Shown: positions 51,804 through 60,974 of the stretch, piece after piece
Layout of the letters: the number at the start of each line of letters is the position of its first letter
Numbering within the stretch: the stretch's first letter is position 1
Assembly (NCBI RefSeq): GCF_000711885.1
Contig: NZ_JONK01000007.1
Coordinates: 1-64,000 of the forward strand
DNA: 64,000 nt
Reading direction: 5' to 3'
From: Chromobacterium haemolyticum DSM 19808
GTDB taxonomy: Bacteria > Pseudomonadota > Gammaproteobacteria > Burkholderiales > Chromobacteriaceae
Notes under the pieces: model-generated
Databases searched by the model: none
What the model was told of the DNA's origin: nothing
The model's input: only the letters and a program-made list of their open reading frames with translations
Translations under genes and position numbers: made by a program

Positions 51804-53095
51804 GGCTGTTTCTCCGTCTCCGCCCGACAGGCGGCCGCGTAGGGGCGCAGCACCTCTTGGATGCAATCAATGACCAGCGCCTTGGGCTTGGCCTCCAGCG
51901 TGCCGGCGCGCACGCGCTGATACTGGGCGGGCAGATACTGGCTGAGCAAGGTTTCGGGCAGGGTTACGGCGGACAGGTTGTTGAGCAGTGTCTGGCAACT
52001 GGCCTCGACCGCCGGGATGGGCCAGTAATAACGAATGCGGTCCGAATAGCTGAAACTGCGGGCCAGCCGGCATTCTGTCTGGCTGCCGTGATAATGACTT
52101 TGCCAGAAGGCGGGGCGCTCCAGCATCGATTGCTCCAGAACCTTGCGTAAATGGGAGCGCTCTTTTTCCGGCAGCAATTCGTTTTCGATGCCGGCAAGCG
52201 CGTACAAAGCCTCGCGCAACGCGAAAGTAAGAGCCGGGCCGACCTTGAGGATGGCGAAATGATCGCGGACCAGCTGACGGTAGGCCGTGGGAGTTTGGTA
52301 ATCGGTGGAATGGGCTTCGTAAACCAGGCCCGGATGTTCCTCTATCATGCGGCTGAGCGCGGCGGCGGCGGCGGGCTGGTAATTGGCCACGCTGATGTGG
52401 TTGAACTCTACGCCGGGCTGCACCACCAGCGCGATCACGCGCGGCCAGGCATCGCTCAGGCCCGCGGCGGCAAAGGCCTCGCGGTGCGCAAGAAGCGTGC
52501 GCTCGGCGGCTTCCGGCCGCGTGACTGCAAGCTCATCCAGATGTTCCTGCGCGCCGCCGGGTGTGGGCACTTCGGTGCCTACCACGTATAGAATCTCGCT
52601 GCGGCCATACAAGTGCCGGCCAACTTCCTCCGCCACACAGGCGAGGTCCGCCGCGCGCGCGGCGACGAGCGTGTCGTCCAGCGGGAGTTCATCATCGGCG
52701 CAGGCCATGCTGCAATCGAGATGCAGTTTTTGGAAGCCGGCGGCCACATAGGCGGCGATCAAATCGCGGGCATGTTCCATCGCCTCAGCGGCGGGCAGGC
52801 TTTGCCAGCGATTGGGGCCGAGGTGGTCGCCTCCCAAAATCAGCTTGTTGACGGGGAAGCCGCAGTGTTGCGCTAGTTGGATCAGGTGTTCGCTAAAACC
52901 GCTGGGTCTCATGCCGGTGTAGCCGCCAAACTGATCCACCTGATTGGACGTCGCCTCTACCAGCAGGGGAGTCTGATTTTCGCGTGCCTGTATCAGTGCG
53001 GCTTCCAGCACAAGGGGGTGGGCGGAACACACGGAAAAGATGCCTACGTGCTCGCCTTGCCTGTGGCGCCGCACTAGCTGTAGCAGGGGGTTCAT
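51800..53095 (-). CDS. kbaZ: Tagatose-bisphosphate aldolase accessory subunit (KbaZ/AgaZ)
   Basis: A 431-residue GatZ/KbaZ-family protein: [78 protein letters not shown] and [11 protein letters not shown] are the family strings. It is needed for full activity or stability of the catalytic aldolase KbaY/AgaY, which is not in this operon; neither is a tagatose-6-P kinase. First gene after the AgaR-type operator, 35 bases before its ATG. Confidence 0.92.
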   Translation of the reverse strand: MNPLLQLVRRHRQGEHVGIFSVCSAHPLVLEAALIQARENQTPLLVEATSNQVDQFGGYTGMRPSGFSEHLIQLAQHCGFPVNKLILGGDHLGPNRWQSLPAAEAMEHARDLIAAYVAAGFQKLHLDCSMACADDELPLDDTLVAARAADLACVAEEVGRHLYGRSEILYVVGTEVPTPGGAQEHLDELAVTRPEAAERTLLAHREAFAAAGLSDAWPRVIALVVQPGVEFNHISVANYQPAAAAALSRMIEEHPGLVYEAHSTDYQTPTAYRQLVRDHFAILKVGPALTFALREALYALAGIENELLPEKERSHLRKVLEQSMLERPAFWQSHYHGSQTECRLARSFSYSDRIRYYWPIPAVEASCQTLLNNLSAVTLPETLLSQYLPAQYQRVRAGTLEAKPKALVIDCIQEVLRPYAAACRAETEKQP

Positions 53096-53130
53096 TTGTT
53101 GTCTCGCTAGTTAATGGGAACGATTTTTGA

Positions 53131-53146
53131 TTTCGTTTTGTTTCTT
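53131..53146. promoter_or_regulatory. AgaR-type operator upstream of kbaZ
   Basis: TTTCGTTTTGTTTCTT matches the core I remember for E. coli AgaR sites (TTTCRTTTYRTTTY plus two more bases) at every position. It lies 36-51 bases upstream of the kbaZ ATG, where it could block transcription of the operon. Confidence 0.65.
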
Positions 53147-53330
53147 CTTATGGTATTTTTCATGCTTTTTAAGCTAAACGAAATGCATTGGTGATTTCAA
53201 TAGCCAAAACAAGAAAGGAAAAGAAAGATTTTGATTTGTTGCTTTTTTGCCGAAGTGGGCGGGCGCGGCAGGCTGTGGAATAATGGCGGCAGGGCAGCCG
53301 GAAGGCGCTGATTTTGAGTCGCGTCAAAAG

Positions 53331-53344
53331 AAAAGAAACCGAAA
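53331..53344. promoter_or_regulatory. Second AgaR-type operator near the agaR start
   Basis: AAAAGAAACCGAAA is the inverse-orientation form of the same core with two mismatches; it lies 22 bases upstream of the agaR ATG and may serve autoregulation. A-rich sequence makes chance matches easy. Confidence 0.4.
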
Positions 53345-53366
53345 CTGCGTACTGCGGGAGCGCAAG

Positions 53367-54167
53367 ATGATAGAAAGCAAAAACAGTGTCAGCACCAGCG
53401 AGCGCCGCGAGCGCATCGTTCAACAATTGAACAAGCACGGCAGCGTGCAGGTTTCCGAACTGGCCGCGCAGTTTCAGGTGTCGTCGGTCACCATTCGCAA
53501 TGACTTGGCGTTTTTGGAAAAGCAAGGCGTAGCCACCCGCTCTTATGGCGGTGCGCTGGTGTTTGATTCGATGCCCGCGCCCAAGGAACGCGCCATTTCA
53601 GACAAGAGCCTGCTCAATGCCGGCGTCAAGCAGCGAATCGGACAACTGGCCGCCAGCCTGGTTGCGCCGGGCACGCGCGTCATTCTCGATTCCGGCACCA
53701 CGACCCAGCAAATCGCCAGTTGCCTGCGCTCGCATCAGGATTTGATCGTCATGACCAATGGGCTGAATATCGCGAATGTCTTGGCGGATGCGCCAGGCGT
53801 GGAACTATTCACGACGGGAGGCCAGCTGCGCCGCACGTCGCTGTCTTTCTACGGCACCCAGGCCGAGCAGTCCCTGCGGGACTATCATTTCGATCTCTTG
53901 TTTCTCGGCGTGGACGGGCTGGATTTGGAGCATGGAGTCAGTACGCATTATGAGGCGGAGGCCAGGCTTAACCGCTGCATGTGCGAGGTGGCCGACCGCG
54001 TTGTGGTGGTGACCGATTCCAGCAAGTTTCGCCGCACCAGCTTGCACAAGATTCTCGACACTCGCCGGATCGATACTTTGATTACCGATACCGGCATTCC
54101 TTCGGACTACCTGGCCGGCCTGCAGCAGGCGGGCGTGAAGGTGATGCAGGTAGAGGCGGGCGTGTAG
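53367..54167 (+). CDS. agaR: DeoR-family repressor of the aga operon
   Basis: A 266-residue DeoR-family regulator. HTH at about 10-65 ([40 protein letters not shown] is the DeoR recognition region) and a sugar-phosphate-binding (ribose-5-P-isomerase-like) domain: [56 protein letters not shown] start at 53367, with GGGAG 6 bases upstream, as this gives the normal family N-terminus; the longer frame from 53247 is not needed. Divergent from the aga operon, its likely target; a sugar phosphate would be the inducer. Confidence 0.9.
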   Translation: MIESKNSVSTSERRERIVQQLNKHGSVQVSELAAQFQVSSVTIRNDLAFLEKQGVATRSYGGALVFDSMPAPKERAISDKSLLNAGVKQRIGQLAASLVAPGTRVILDSGTTTQQIASCLRSHQDLIVMTNGLNIANVLADAPGVELFTTGGQLRRTSLSFYGTQAEQSLRDYHFDLLFLGVDGLDLEHGVSTHYEAEARLNRCMCEVADRVVVVTDSSKFRRTSLHKILDTRRIDTLITDTGIPSDYLAGLQQAGVKVMQVEAGV

Positions 54168-54218
54168 ACGGGAAGGTCCGCCAGGTTCGCGGCAGGGAGG
54201 CGGTGTTGAAACGCCTCC

Positions 54219-54827
54219 TCAGCCATAGCCGCGTTGTTTCAGCGCCAGGTAGAGCATGGCCGCGTTGATGGCGTCGTTGAGCGCGTCGTGGCGCGGCGGC
54301 GCGGGCATGTCCAGATCTTGGCAGATGCTGGCCAGCCTAAGGTCGATGTGGGCGTCCGGGTTCTGTCTCAGCTTGTAGTCGTAATAGCGTCCGGAAATCT
54401 CAATGCGCCGCTGTGGCAGAGGCACGCCCAGCCAGGGGCGGACGTAGCGGTTGAGCACCGCCAGGTCGTATTCCAGGTAATAGCCCAGCAGCGGCCGGCC
54501 GCCGATGAAATCCAGCAGCCGCCGCACGGCGTCCTGGGCCGGCAGGCCCTGGCTGACATCGATAGGCCGCAGACCGTGGATGCGCACATTGTCCGCCTGG
54601 GGCGCTTGTTCCGGGCGCACCAGCAGATAGAGCGCCTCGCTGGCGAGGATGCGGTTGCCGCGCAACTTGACCGCGCCGATGGATAGCAGTTCGGCGTCCG
54701 CCGGATTCAGGCTGGTGGTTTCGCAGTCCAGGCTGACCAGTTCGTCCGGATGCTCGCGATACATCTCGGCGTAAGCCGGGTCGCGCAGCCGGCGTCGCTG
54801 CCATTGCCGCAGCAGGGCGGTGAGCAT
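54219..54827 (-). CDS. DnaQ-like 3'-5' exonuclease (DEDDh)
   Basis: A 202-residue exonuclease-domain protein. ExoI motif LVSLDCETTSLNPADAEL with Asp34 and Glu36, ExoII in LLGYYLEYDLAVLNRYV, and ExoIII PPRHDALNDAINAAMLY with the catalytic His and Asp. It is not DNA polymerase III epsilon (too short for the C-terminal polymerase-binding part), rather the accessory type found next to DUF294 proteins. Its ATG overlaps the stop of the upstream gene (TGATG), so it is the second gene of a two-gene operon. Confidence 0.88.
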   Translation of the reverse strand: MLTALLRQWQRRRLRDPAYAEMYREHPDELVSLDCETTSLNPADAELLSIGAVKLRGNRILASEALYLLVRPEQAPQADNVRIHGLRPIDVSQGLPAQDAVRRLLDFIGGRPLLGYYLEYDLAVLNRYVRPWLGVPLPQRRIEISGRYYDYKLRQNPDAHIDLRLASICQDLDMPAPPRHDALNDAINAAMLYLALKQRGYG

Positions 54828-56632
54828 CAGAAGCTGCCCAGCCGGTAATGGTGGCGTAACTGCGCCTTGAACCGCTTGACCACGCCCAGCGTGTCCTTGA
54901 GCAGGTCCCGTTCCAGTGAGGACAGCTTTTCCGGCTCCAGTAGATTGTCGGCCGGTTTGCCGGCGGCAAGCCGCTCCAGCCCCTGATCCAGCCGCAGTTG
55001 CATCAGATAGGACAGCGCCTCGCCCACGTCCTCGGCCAAACCCCGCTCCAGCCGGCCCTGCGCCACCAGTTCCTGCAGCCTTTGCTGCGAGTTATTTTCG
55101 CTCACGCCATATTCCAGCGCCAGCGCGCGGATACCGTGCACCAGAGGAAAAATGCCGCCTTTTTTCAGGTCCAGCGCGGCGCGGCCGTCACGGTCGCGAG
55201 TTTGCAGATGGGAAAACAGGCCCAGCGGAGTGTCGAACTGTTCAATGGCGCGGGCGAAACGGGAGAAGAAGCCGGCGTCGTCGCGCAGGGTGGCGCGCAG
55301 ATAGTTTTGGGCGTCCTCCAGCAGGGCCGGATCGCCGCAGACGGCTTCCGCGTCCACGAAGATGGCCAGCCGCATCAAGGCGTCTCCGTCCGGGCGGTGC
55401 ACCCAGCGATGGAGGCGATCGCGCAGCTCTGCGCCGCTGAAACGCCAATCAGGGTGGCTGAGCATGATGTTTCCGGGACAGGGCGGGTAGCCGAAACGGG
55501 CCAGCGCGGCGGAAAAGGCCTGACAGCTGGCTTCCAGTTGCGGCCATGGCGCGCCGTCGCGCAGCAGCAGCGCGTTGTCCTGGTCTGTTTTGAGGATCTG
55601 CTCGCCGCGCCCTTCCGAACCCAGCACCAGCAAGCAGCTGTTGGCCACCAGCTCCGGCGGCGCAATCAGCCGCCAGGCGCGGGCGAACAGCCGGGCGTTG
55701 AGGCTTTGCACCAGCCTGCCCAGTTGCAGCGCCTTGACGCCGTGGCCGGACAGGATGCGCACCAGCCGTGGAATCTGCTCCGCCACCTCCGTCAGTTCGT
55801 CCAGCGTGGCCGCGCGTTCCAGCCGCTGCGCGATCAGGTGGGAGTGGTTGGAAAAGTAGGAGAGCACGTCCACCTGGGCCAGCATGCTCACCGGCTCGCC
55901 GTGTTCGGTTACCACCAGGCGGCGCAGATTGCGGCGCGTCATCAGCAGCAGGGCGTTGAACAGGAAGTCGTCGATGTCTATGGTCAGCAGCTCGTACTGG
56001 CAGTATTCCGCTGCTGGCGCGTCCGAGGGCACGCCGTTGAGCACGATGTCGCGAAAGTCCGTGGTGGTGAGGATGCCCAGCCGCCCGTCGCCGCGCAGCA
56101 GCACGGACTTGGACTTGTGCGCTTTCATCGCCGCCGCCGCATCGCGCAGGCTGGCGCCGCCATCCACAAACACCGGCTGGCGGCCGCCGACGTCGCGAAC
56201 GGTGGCCGTCAGCAAGGTTTGCAGCTCGCGCTGTCCCGCCCGCTGCGCCAGCCGGCCCAGCTTTTCCGACACGCTGGCGTAAAAGTAGGCGCCGAAGCGC
56301 GGGTTGCTCTCGGTCAGCGCCAGCACTTCCGCGCGCGGCAGGCTGTAGAGCAGCGCCTCTTCCTGCGCGATGAAACTGTGGGAGGTCTGGCCAGCGGCGG
56401 TGGCGCGGGCGTCGAAACCGTCCTGGGCACGGTACAGCGCGACGATTTCGTCGCCGGCCATTTCCCTCACCACGCCCTTGATCACCACGTACAGAGCCGT
56501 CACCGGCGCATCCGGCGTTAGCACGGTTTGTTCGCTGGCGTAGAACAGGATGTCGGCGCAAGCCTCCAGGCGCAGGCGTTCGTCCGGACTCAGGGCGTCG
56601 AATGGGGCGTAGCTGAAGTCGAATCGCTGCAT
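54827..56632 (-). CDS. cNMP-binding/CBS/DUF294 nucleotidyltransferase-like protein
   Basis: A 601-residue signalling protein. Domains in order: cyclic-nucleotide-binding fold (about 1-115; LYVVIKGVVREMAGDEIVAL), a CBS pair (about 145-260; SLRDAAAAMKAHKSKSVLLR, RRNLRRLVVTEHGEPVSML), the DUF294 nucleotidyltransferase-like domain (about 310-440; CLLVLGSEGRGEQILKTDQD, the GSxGRxEQ-x-TDQD motif) and DUF294_C helices. I start at 56632 (MQRFDFSYAPF) as GAGG lies 6 bases upstream. Coupled to the exonuclease gene. Function unknown; a nucleotide-sensing regulator is likely. Confidence 0.88.
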   Translation of the reverse strand: MQRFDFSYAPFDALSPDERLRLEACADILFYASEQTVLTPDAPVTALYVVIKGVVREMAGDEIVALYRAQDGFDARATAAGQTSHSFIAQEEALLYSLPRAEVLALTESNPRFGAYFYASVSEKLGRLAQRAGQRELQTLLTATVRDVGGRQPVFVDGGASLRDAAAAMKAHKSKSVLLRGDGRLGILTTTDFRDIVLNGVPSDAPAAEYCQYELLTIDIDDFLFNALLLMTRRNLRRLVVTEHGEPVSMLAQVDVLSYFSNHSHLIAQRLERAATLDELTEVAEQIPRLVRILSGHGVKALQLGRLVQSLNARLFARAWRLIAPPELVANSCLLVLGSEGRGEQILKTDQDNALLLRDGAPWPQLEASCQAFSAALARFGYPPCPGNIMLSHPDWRFSGAELRDRLHRWVHRPDGDALMRLAIFVDAEAVCGDPALLEDAQNYLRATLRDDAGFFSRFARAIEQFDTPLGLFSHLQTRDRDGRAALDLKKGGIFPLVHGIRALALEYGVSENNSQQRLQELVAQGRLERGLAEDVGEALSYLMQLRLDQGLERLAAGKPADNLLEPEKLSSLERDLLKDTLGVVKRFKAQLRHHYRLGSF

Positions 56633-56699
56633 GGCGGCCTCGCAGAACAAGACATTGCCGCCAGCATAACACCGGAGGCAATGGCTTGTCGGCGGGCGT

Positions 56700-57479
56700 T
56701 CAGCCGGGCAGGTGTTGCGACAGCGGGGAGCCGTCGCGGAACAGCAGCAGCTCGCCGGGGGCGAGTTGCGTCCAGTTTTCGTTGTCGGTCAGCGGCTGGG
56801 TGGCGATCACTGCCACGCGGTCGTGCGGGGTGGTGACCGAGGCGAAATCCACGCTAACGTCGTCGTCCACCAAATGCGCGGTGTTGAACGGCGCCTGGCG
56901 GATGATGTAGTGCAGATGGGTGGAGCAGTGGGCGAACAACACCTCGCCGTTGCTCAGCATGAAGTTGAACACGCCGTGGTTGGAGATCTCCGCCGCCAGC
57001 CGCGCCACTTCGGCGAATAATTCGTCCAGCTGCGGTTGCTGGCACCATTTGGCGCGCAGCCGCTCCATCAGGTGGCAGAACGCCCGTTCGGAGTCGGTGC
57101 TGCCCACCGGGTTGTAATGGCTGCCGGCCTCGGGCTGGAAGTTTTCCAGGTTGCCGTTGTGGGCGAAGATCCAGTAGCGACCCCACATTTCTCGCATGAA
57201 GGGGTGGGTGTTGGCCAGGTTGACCTCGCCTTGGGTGGCTTTGCGGATATGGGCGATCACGTTTTCCGACTTGATCGGATAGTTGCGCACCAAGTGGGCC
57301 ACCGGCGATTCCACGGACGGTTTGTCGTCTAGGAAGATACGGCAGCCCTTGTTCTCGAAAAAGGCGATGCCCCAGCCATCGGCGTGGTGGTCGGTCTGGC
57401 CGCCGCGACGGTGAAAGCCCTCAAAGGAGAACAGGATGTCGGTTGGAGTATTGCAATTCATGCCCATTAACTGGCACAT
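56700..57479 (-). CDS. yafJ: Class II glutamine amidotransferase (YafJ-like)
   Basis: A 259-residue Ntn-type amidotransferase. Start at 57479 gives MCQLMGMNCNTPTDILFSFE with Cys2 as the nucleophile once Met is removed; the longer upstream frame would bury it. RRGGQTDHHADGWGIAFFEN, VIAHIRKATQGEVNLANTHP and WIFAHNGNLENF are the family strings (Arg, Asn, Gly of the glutamine pocket). No synthetase domain, so the acceptor of ammonia is unknown. Confidence 0.9.
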   Translation of the reverse strand: MCQLMGMNCNTPTDILFSFEGFHRRGGQTDHHADGWGIAFFENKGCRIFLDDKPSVESPVAHLVRNYPIKSENVIAHIRKATQGEVNLANTHPFMREMWGRYWIFAHNGNLENFQPEAGSHYNPVGSTDSERAFCHLMERLRAKWCQQPQLDELFAEVARLAAEISNHGVFNFMLSNGEVLFAHCSTHLHYIIRQAPFNTAHLVDDDVSVDFASVTTPHDRVAVIATQPLTDNENWTQLAPGELLLFRDGSPLSQHLPG

Positions 57480-57623
57480 GGTTTTGGGTTCCACGGTAGA
57501 GAGGTTGTCATGGCCGGCCGCGCCGGCTGCGGTTTTGTTACAGAGCTTAGGCGATAAGCGGGGCCGCGGCAATCCCGCCGCACCGGCCGTGGAGCCCGGG
57601 CGCGGCGGCGGAATGGGCGCTCA

Positions 57624-57757
57624 GAACCTGTTTACGATCTGCGGCGCGTCGTGAAGCGTTGCACGGTGAGTACGAGCCAAAAATGCTCATGTACCCCTCG
57701 ACCATTCCGATTTTTCGCTCGTTTTCGCCTTTCCTCGCGAGATCGTGAACGCGCTCT
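57624..57757. repeat. Mobile repeat family 2, full copy, at a stop codon
   Basis: Ends GAACCTGTTTACGATCT (57624) and the inverse of GAGCGCGTTCACGATCT (to 57756), with TCA directly outside each end (57621-57623; 57757-57759). The right TCA is, on the minus strand, the TGA stop of the EamA gene. About 133 bp, non-coding. Confidence 0.8.
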
Positions 57758-58647
57758 CAGGCCGCGGAACGGGCGAGACTGCGCAATTTGGCCCAGCCGC
57801 CCTGGCTCAGGCTGACGCCCAGCAGGATCAACCCGCCACCCAGCCAGTGGTAATCATGGATGGTTTCGCCCAGCAGCGCGCTGGCGATCAAGGCGGTGAA
57901 CAAGGGCAGCAGATTCATGAAGATGGCGGTGCGCTCGCTGCCCAGACTCTGGATGCCGCGCATCCACAGATACGGGGCCAGCACCGAGGAGGCGATCCCG
58001 GCGAAGGCGACCAGCCCGGCGCCTTGCGGCGGCACCGCCAGGCTGTCCGCGCTCATCGCCACCGGCACCAGCATCAGCACGGCCAGCAATACCTGGATGT
58101 ATAGATTGGTCCAGCTGCCGAAGGGCGGCGCCCAGCGGCGCAGCAGAATGCCGTACAGCGCGTAGGAGACGGAGCCGGCCAGCATCAGCGCGTCGCCGCG
58201 GTTCACGCCGCCGCTAATCAGGTCCAGCGGCCGCCCCTGGCCCAGCAGATACAGCACGCCCAGCAAGGACACCGCCACGCCGAACAACGCGTGCGCGCCG
58301 GTGGGCTGACGGAAGACGGTCGCGTTCAGCGCCAGACCCAGCAGCGGGATCAAGGCGCAGATCACGCCCATATTGGTGGCGCTGGTGCTGTGCGCGGCGT
58401 AATAAGCCAGACATTGGTACATCACCATGCCGAGCGCGGCCAATATGGCGAAGCGGCCCAGCCAGGGTCGGATGGCGCGCCATTGGCGCAGCATCGGCCG
58501 CAGGCTCAGCGGGGTGAGAATCAAGGCGGCCAACAGCCAGCGGTAGAAGGAAATGGCGGCGGGATCCAGCGCCTGGGCCGCGGCTTTGGACACCACGGTG
58601 TTGGCGGACCAAATCATCACTGCCAGCATGGGAAACAATGAGTTCAT
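57757..58647 (-). CDS. EamA-family (DMT) transporter
   Basis: A 296-residue inner-membrane protein with ten hydrophobic segments in two EamA halves (MLAVMIWSANTVVSKAAAQA; FYRWLLAALILTPLSL; then GDALMLAGSVSYALYGILLR and RTAIFMNLLPLFTALIASAL). Members export amino acids or other metabolites; substrate unknown. Its stop codon is part of the target duplication of a mobile repeat. Divergent from an AraC-type regulator, its likely controller. Confidence 0.9.
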   Translation of the reverse strand: MNSLFPMLAVMIWSANTVVSKAAAQALDPAAISFYRWLLAALILTPLSLRPMLRQWRAIRPWLGRFAILAALGMVMYQCLAYYAAHSTSATNMGVICALIPLLGLALNATVFRQPTGAHALFGVAVSLLGVLYLLGQGRPLDLISGGVNRGDALMLAGSVSYALYGILLRRWAPPFGSWTNLYIQVLLAVLMLVPVAMSADSLAVPPQGAGLVAFAGIASSVLAPYLWMRGIQSLGSERTAIFMNLLPLFTALIASALLGETIHDYHWLGGGLILLGVSLSQGGWAKLRSLARSAA

Positions 58648-58738
58648 GGGAGGGCTCCGGATGCGGCTCTCGTTCCGACGCGCGGTAGAGAGTACAGAAA
58701 AGCATTGACGGTAGGCAGTGTACCGCTGTCTGATTCAA

Positions 58739-58751
58739 TGCATATAATGCA
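58739..58751. promoter_or_regulatory. Candidate operator/promoter between eamA and araC-type gene
   Basis: TGCATATAATGCA is a palindrome (TGCAT-ata-ATGCA) and contains TATAAT at 58743-58748, a perfect -10 for the plus strand. No good -35 is at 17 bases, as expected of an activator-dependent promoter. Confidence 0.35.
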
Positions 58752-58784
58752 AAACAGACAAGACGATAGCGGGAAACCGACAAA

Positions 58785-59585
58785 TTGGACTACTCAGAAC
58801 TGGACCAAGGCTTGCCGGAACCGGCGCCCATCCACCTGCGCTACGACCAGCTGACGCCGCAAACGGAGTTTTCGCCGCACAGCCATCCCTGGGGGCAATT
58901 GAACTGCATTAGTCTGGGCGTGATAGAGCTGAGCTTGATCGAGCCTGGTCAGGCCGAGCGCGCGTTGGCGGCGCCGGCGGAGTTCCTGATCTGGGTGCCG
59001 GCCGGGATTCGCCATTCCGCTTCGGTGCGCCAGGCCATGCGCTACACCTCGGTCTACGTCGGCGCCGAGCAGGCCGCCGGCTTGCCCGCCCATCCTTGCC
59101 TGATTCCGCAAACGCCCTTGCTGCGAGCGCTGCTGGATGACTTCTGCCAGCGCGGCGTCACGTCGATCCGGGATCCGTGGGATCGGCGCCAGGCCGAGCT
59201 GCTGCTGGCGCGGCTGTCCCAGAGCGGCCACCAGGATAGCTATCTGCCGGATAGCCGCCATCGTCAATTGGCCCCCATCCTGGCCGCCATCCGGGACAAT
59301 CCGGCCGATGCCGCCACCTTGGCGCAGTGGGCGCAGCGGGTGCACGGCACCGAGCGCACGCTGGCGCGCCATTTTCAACGCGAACTGGGCATGAGCTTTG
59401 TCCAGTGGCGCAACCGGGTGCGCTTGCTCAGGGCCCTGGCCTGGCTGCGCGAAGGGCGTCCGGTGCAGGACATCGCCGCCGATCTGGGCTATGGCACCGC
59501 GTCGGCCTTCATCGCGATGTTCAACAAGCAACTGGGCTATTCCCCAGAGCGCTACCGACGCTTGCTGGCCGATGGCGCGCGTTGA
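58785..59585 (+). CDS. AraC-family transcriptional regulator
   Basis: A 266-residue regulator with a TTG start at 58785 (GGGAAA upstream). N-terminal cupin domain (about 15-110; FSPHSHPWGQLNCISLGVIE, FLIWVPAGIRHSASVR) and C-terminal double HTH (about 165-260; GTERTLARHFQRELGMSFVQ, IAADLGYGTASAFIAMFNKQ, GYSPERYRR). Divergent from the EamA transporter, a common regulator/exporter pair. Effector unknown. Confidence 0.88.
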   Translation: MDYSELDQGLPEPAPIHLRYDQLTPQTEFSPHSHPWGQLNCISLGVIELSLIEPGQAERALAAPAEFLIWVPAGIRHSASVRQAMRYTSVYVGAEQAAGLPAHPCLIPQTPLLRALLDDFCQRGVTSIRDPWDRRQAELLLARLSQSGHQDSYLPDSRHRQLAPILAAIRDNPADAATLAQWAQRVHGTERTLARHFQRELGMSFVQWRNRVRLLRALAWLREGRPVQDIAADLGYGTASAFIAMFNKQLGYSPERYRRLLADGAR

Positions 59586-59665
59586 GGAATGCTTGTTGCC
59601 CTTTTGGCATTGCGGCACACTGGAATGATTGTCAATCATAGAACCAGTCTTCTACGCCCCAAGCC

Positions 59666-60907
59666 ATGAGCAAGAAAATCAAACAACTGGCCCGCCAATT
59701 GGGCGACGGCTGGACGCTGCGCCGCCGTTTGCGGCAAGCCAGCGCGCTGAATTTCGCCTTTTCCGAGCGCATAGACTTCCTGAACGGACAGCACTGGGAT
59801 CAACTGGCGGCCCGGCACGGGCTGCTGATGTCCCGCGATTACTGGCGCGCGCTCGAGCAGTCCGGGCTCGCCAACTTCGACGTGCGTTACGCGCTGGCCT
59901 ATCGCGACGGCGAGCCAGTGGCGGCAGTGGCGATGCAGCTATTGGAAGTGAGCCTGGAAACCATGCACGCTCACCCCGGACCGCGGCCGGAAGGTTCGCT
60001 GCGCGCCGCGCTGGCGCAAAATCTCAAGCCCAAGCTGCGGCAACGGCTGCTGGTCTGCGGCAATATGCTCAGCTACGGCCTGGACGGCGCGGCTTTCGCC
60101 GAGGACCTAGACCCGCAGACCCGCTGGCAGGCGGTGGCGGAGATCCTCTACCGCATCCGCCGCGCGGAGAAGCTCAACGGTCAGATCGACTTCGTGCTGG
60201 TCAAGGACATGGACGAAACAGCGCGGGAAGACAGTCGGGCGCTGGGCAAGCTCAGCTACAGTACCTTGGAGACAGAGCCCAATATGGTGCTGCCGCTGGC
60301 CGAGGACTGGCGCGTTTACGACGACTACCTGGCCGGCATGACCTCCAAATACCGCAGCGGCATCCGCCAGCAGATTTTCAAGCCGATAGAAGCCGCCGGT
60401 TGCGAAATCGGCGTGATGACGCCGCAGCAGGTGGACGCGCAGGCGGAGCGGATGCAGCAGCTCTACCTGGCGGTGCAAGACAACGCCACATTGCGGCCGG
60501 TCACGGTGAGCGCGGAATACTGGCGGCGGATGGCCGCGCTGGGGCCGGAGCGGGCGGAGCTGCGCGGCCTGTGGCGCGACGGCGCGCTGCTGGGCTTTTT
60601 GCTGATCTTGAAAAACGGCGAAGAGATCACCGCCGCGCAGATCGGCTTCGATCGCGCCGCGGCCAAGGAGCTGCCGCTCTATCTGCGCCTGCTGCATTCG
60701 GCGATTGAGTCGGCGCTGGCCGCCGGCGGACGGCGGGTGATTTTTGGGCGCACCGCGTTGGAGCCCAAGGCGAGAATGGGCTGCCGGCCGGTGCCGACTT
60801 CGCTGTGGATACGCCATCGCCAGCCCATGCTCAATTCCCTGATCCGCAGCAGCTTCGGCATTGTCCAGCACGAGGACGCGCCGACGATCAACCCCTTCAA
60901 AAAATAA
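59666..60907 (+). CDS. GNAT-fold acyltransferase-like protein
   Basis: A 413-residue protein of the BioF2/FemAB-like GNAT group. The pattern YWRALEQSGLANFDVRYALA, FDVRYALAYRDGEPVAAVAM and, later, LRGLWRDGALLGFLLILKNG with AQIGFDRAAAKELPLYLRLL and VIFGRTALEPKARMGCRPVP fits two GNAT halves. No signal peptide. Substrate unknown; related proteins transfer acyl or aminoacyl groups. It is followed on the same strand by the broken transporter gene. Confidence 0.75.
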   Translation: MSKKIKQLARQLGDGWTLRRRLRQASALNFAFSERIDFLNGQHWDQLAARHGLLMSRDYWRALEQSGLANFDVRYALAYRDGEPVAAVAMQLLEVSLETMHAHPGPRPEGSLRAALAQNLKPKLRQRLLVCGNMLSYGLDGAAFAEDLDPQTRWQAVAEILYRIRRAEKLNGQIDFVLVKDMDETAREDSRALGKLSYSTLETEPNMVLPLAEDWRVYDDYLAGMTSKYRSGIRQQIFKPIEAAGCEIGVMTPQQVDAQAERMQQLYLAVQDNATLRPVTVSAEYWRRMAALGPERAELRGLWRDGALLGFLLILKNGEEITAAQIGFDRAAAKELPLYLRLLHSAIESALAAGGRRVIFGRTALEPKARMGCRPVPTSLWIRHRQPMLNSLIRSSFGIVQHEDAPTINPFKK

Positions 60908-60974
60908 ACGCGCAGCCCTTCGCGCCGCGCGGCGGGGAGGGCGATTGCGATCTTGGTCGCGGAAAGGACCCGAT

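Noticed and set aside
54196-54217. GAGGCG...CGCCTC hairpin between agaR and the exonuclease gene as a terminator
   Set aside because: Only 6 bp of stem and no T-run on either side; could be chance in GC-rich DNA.
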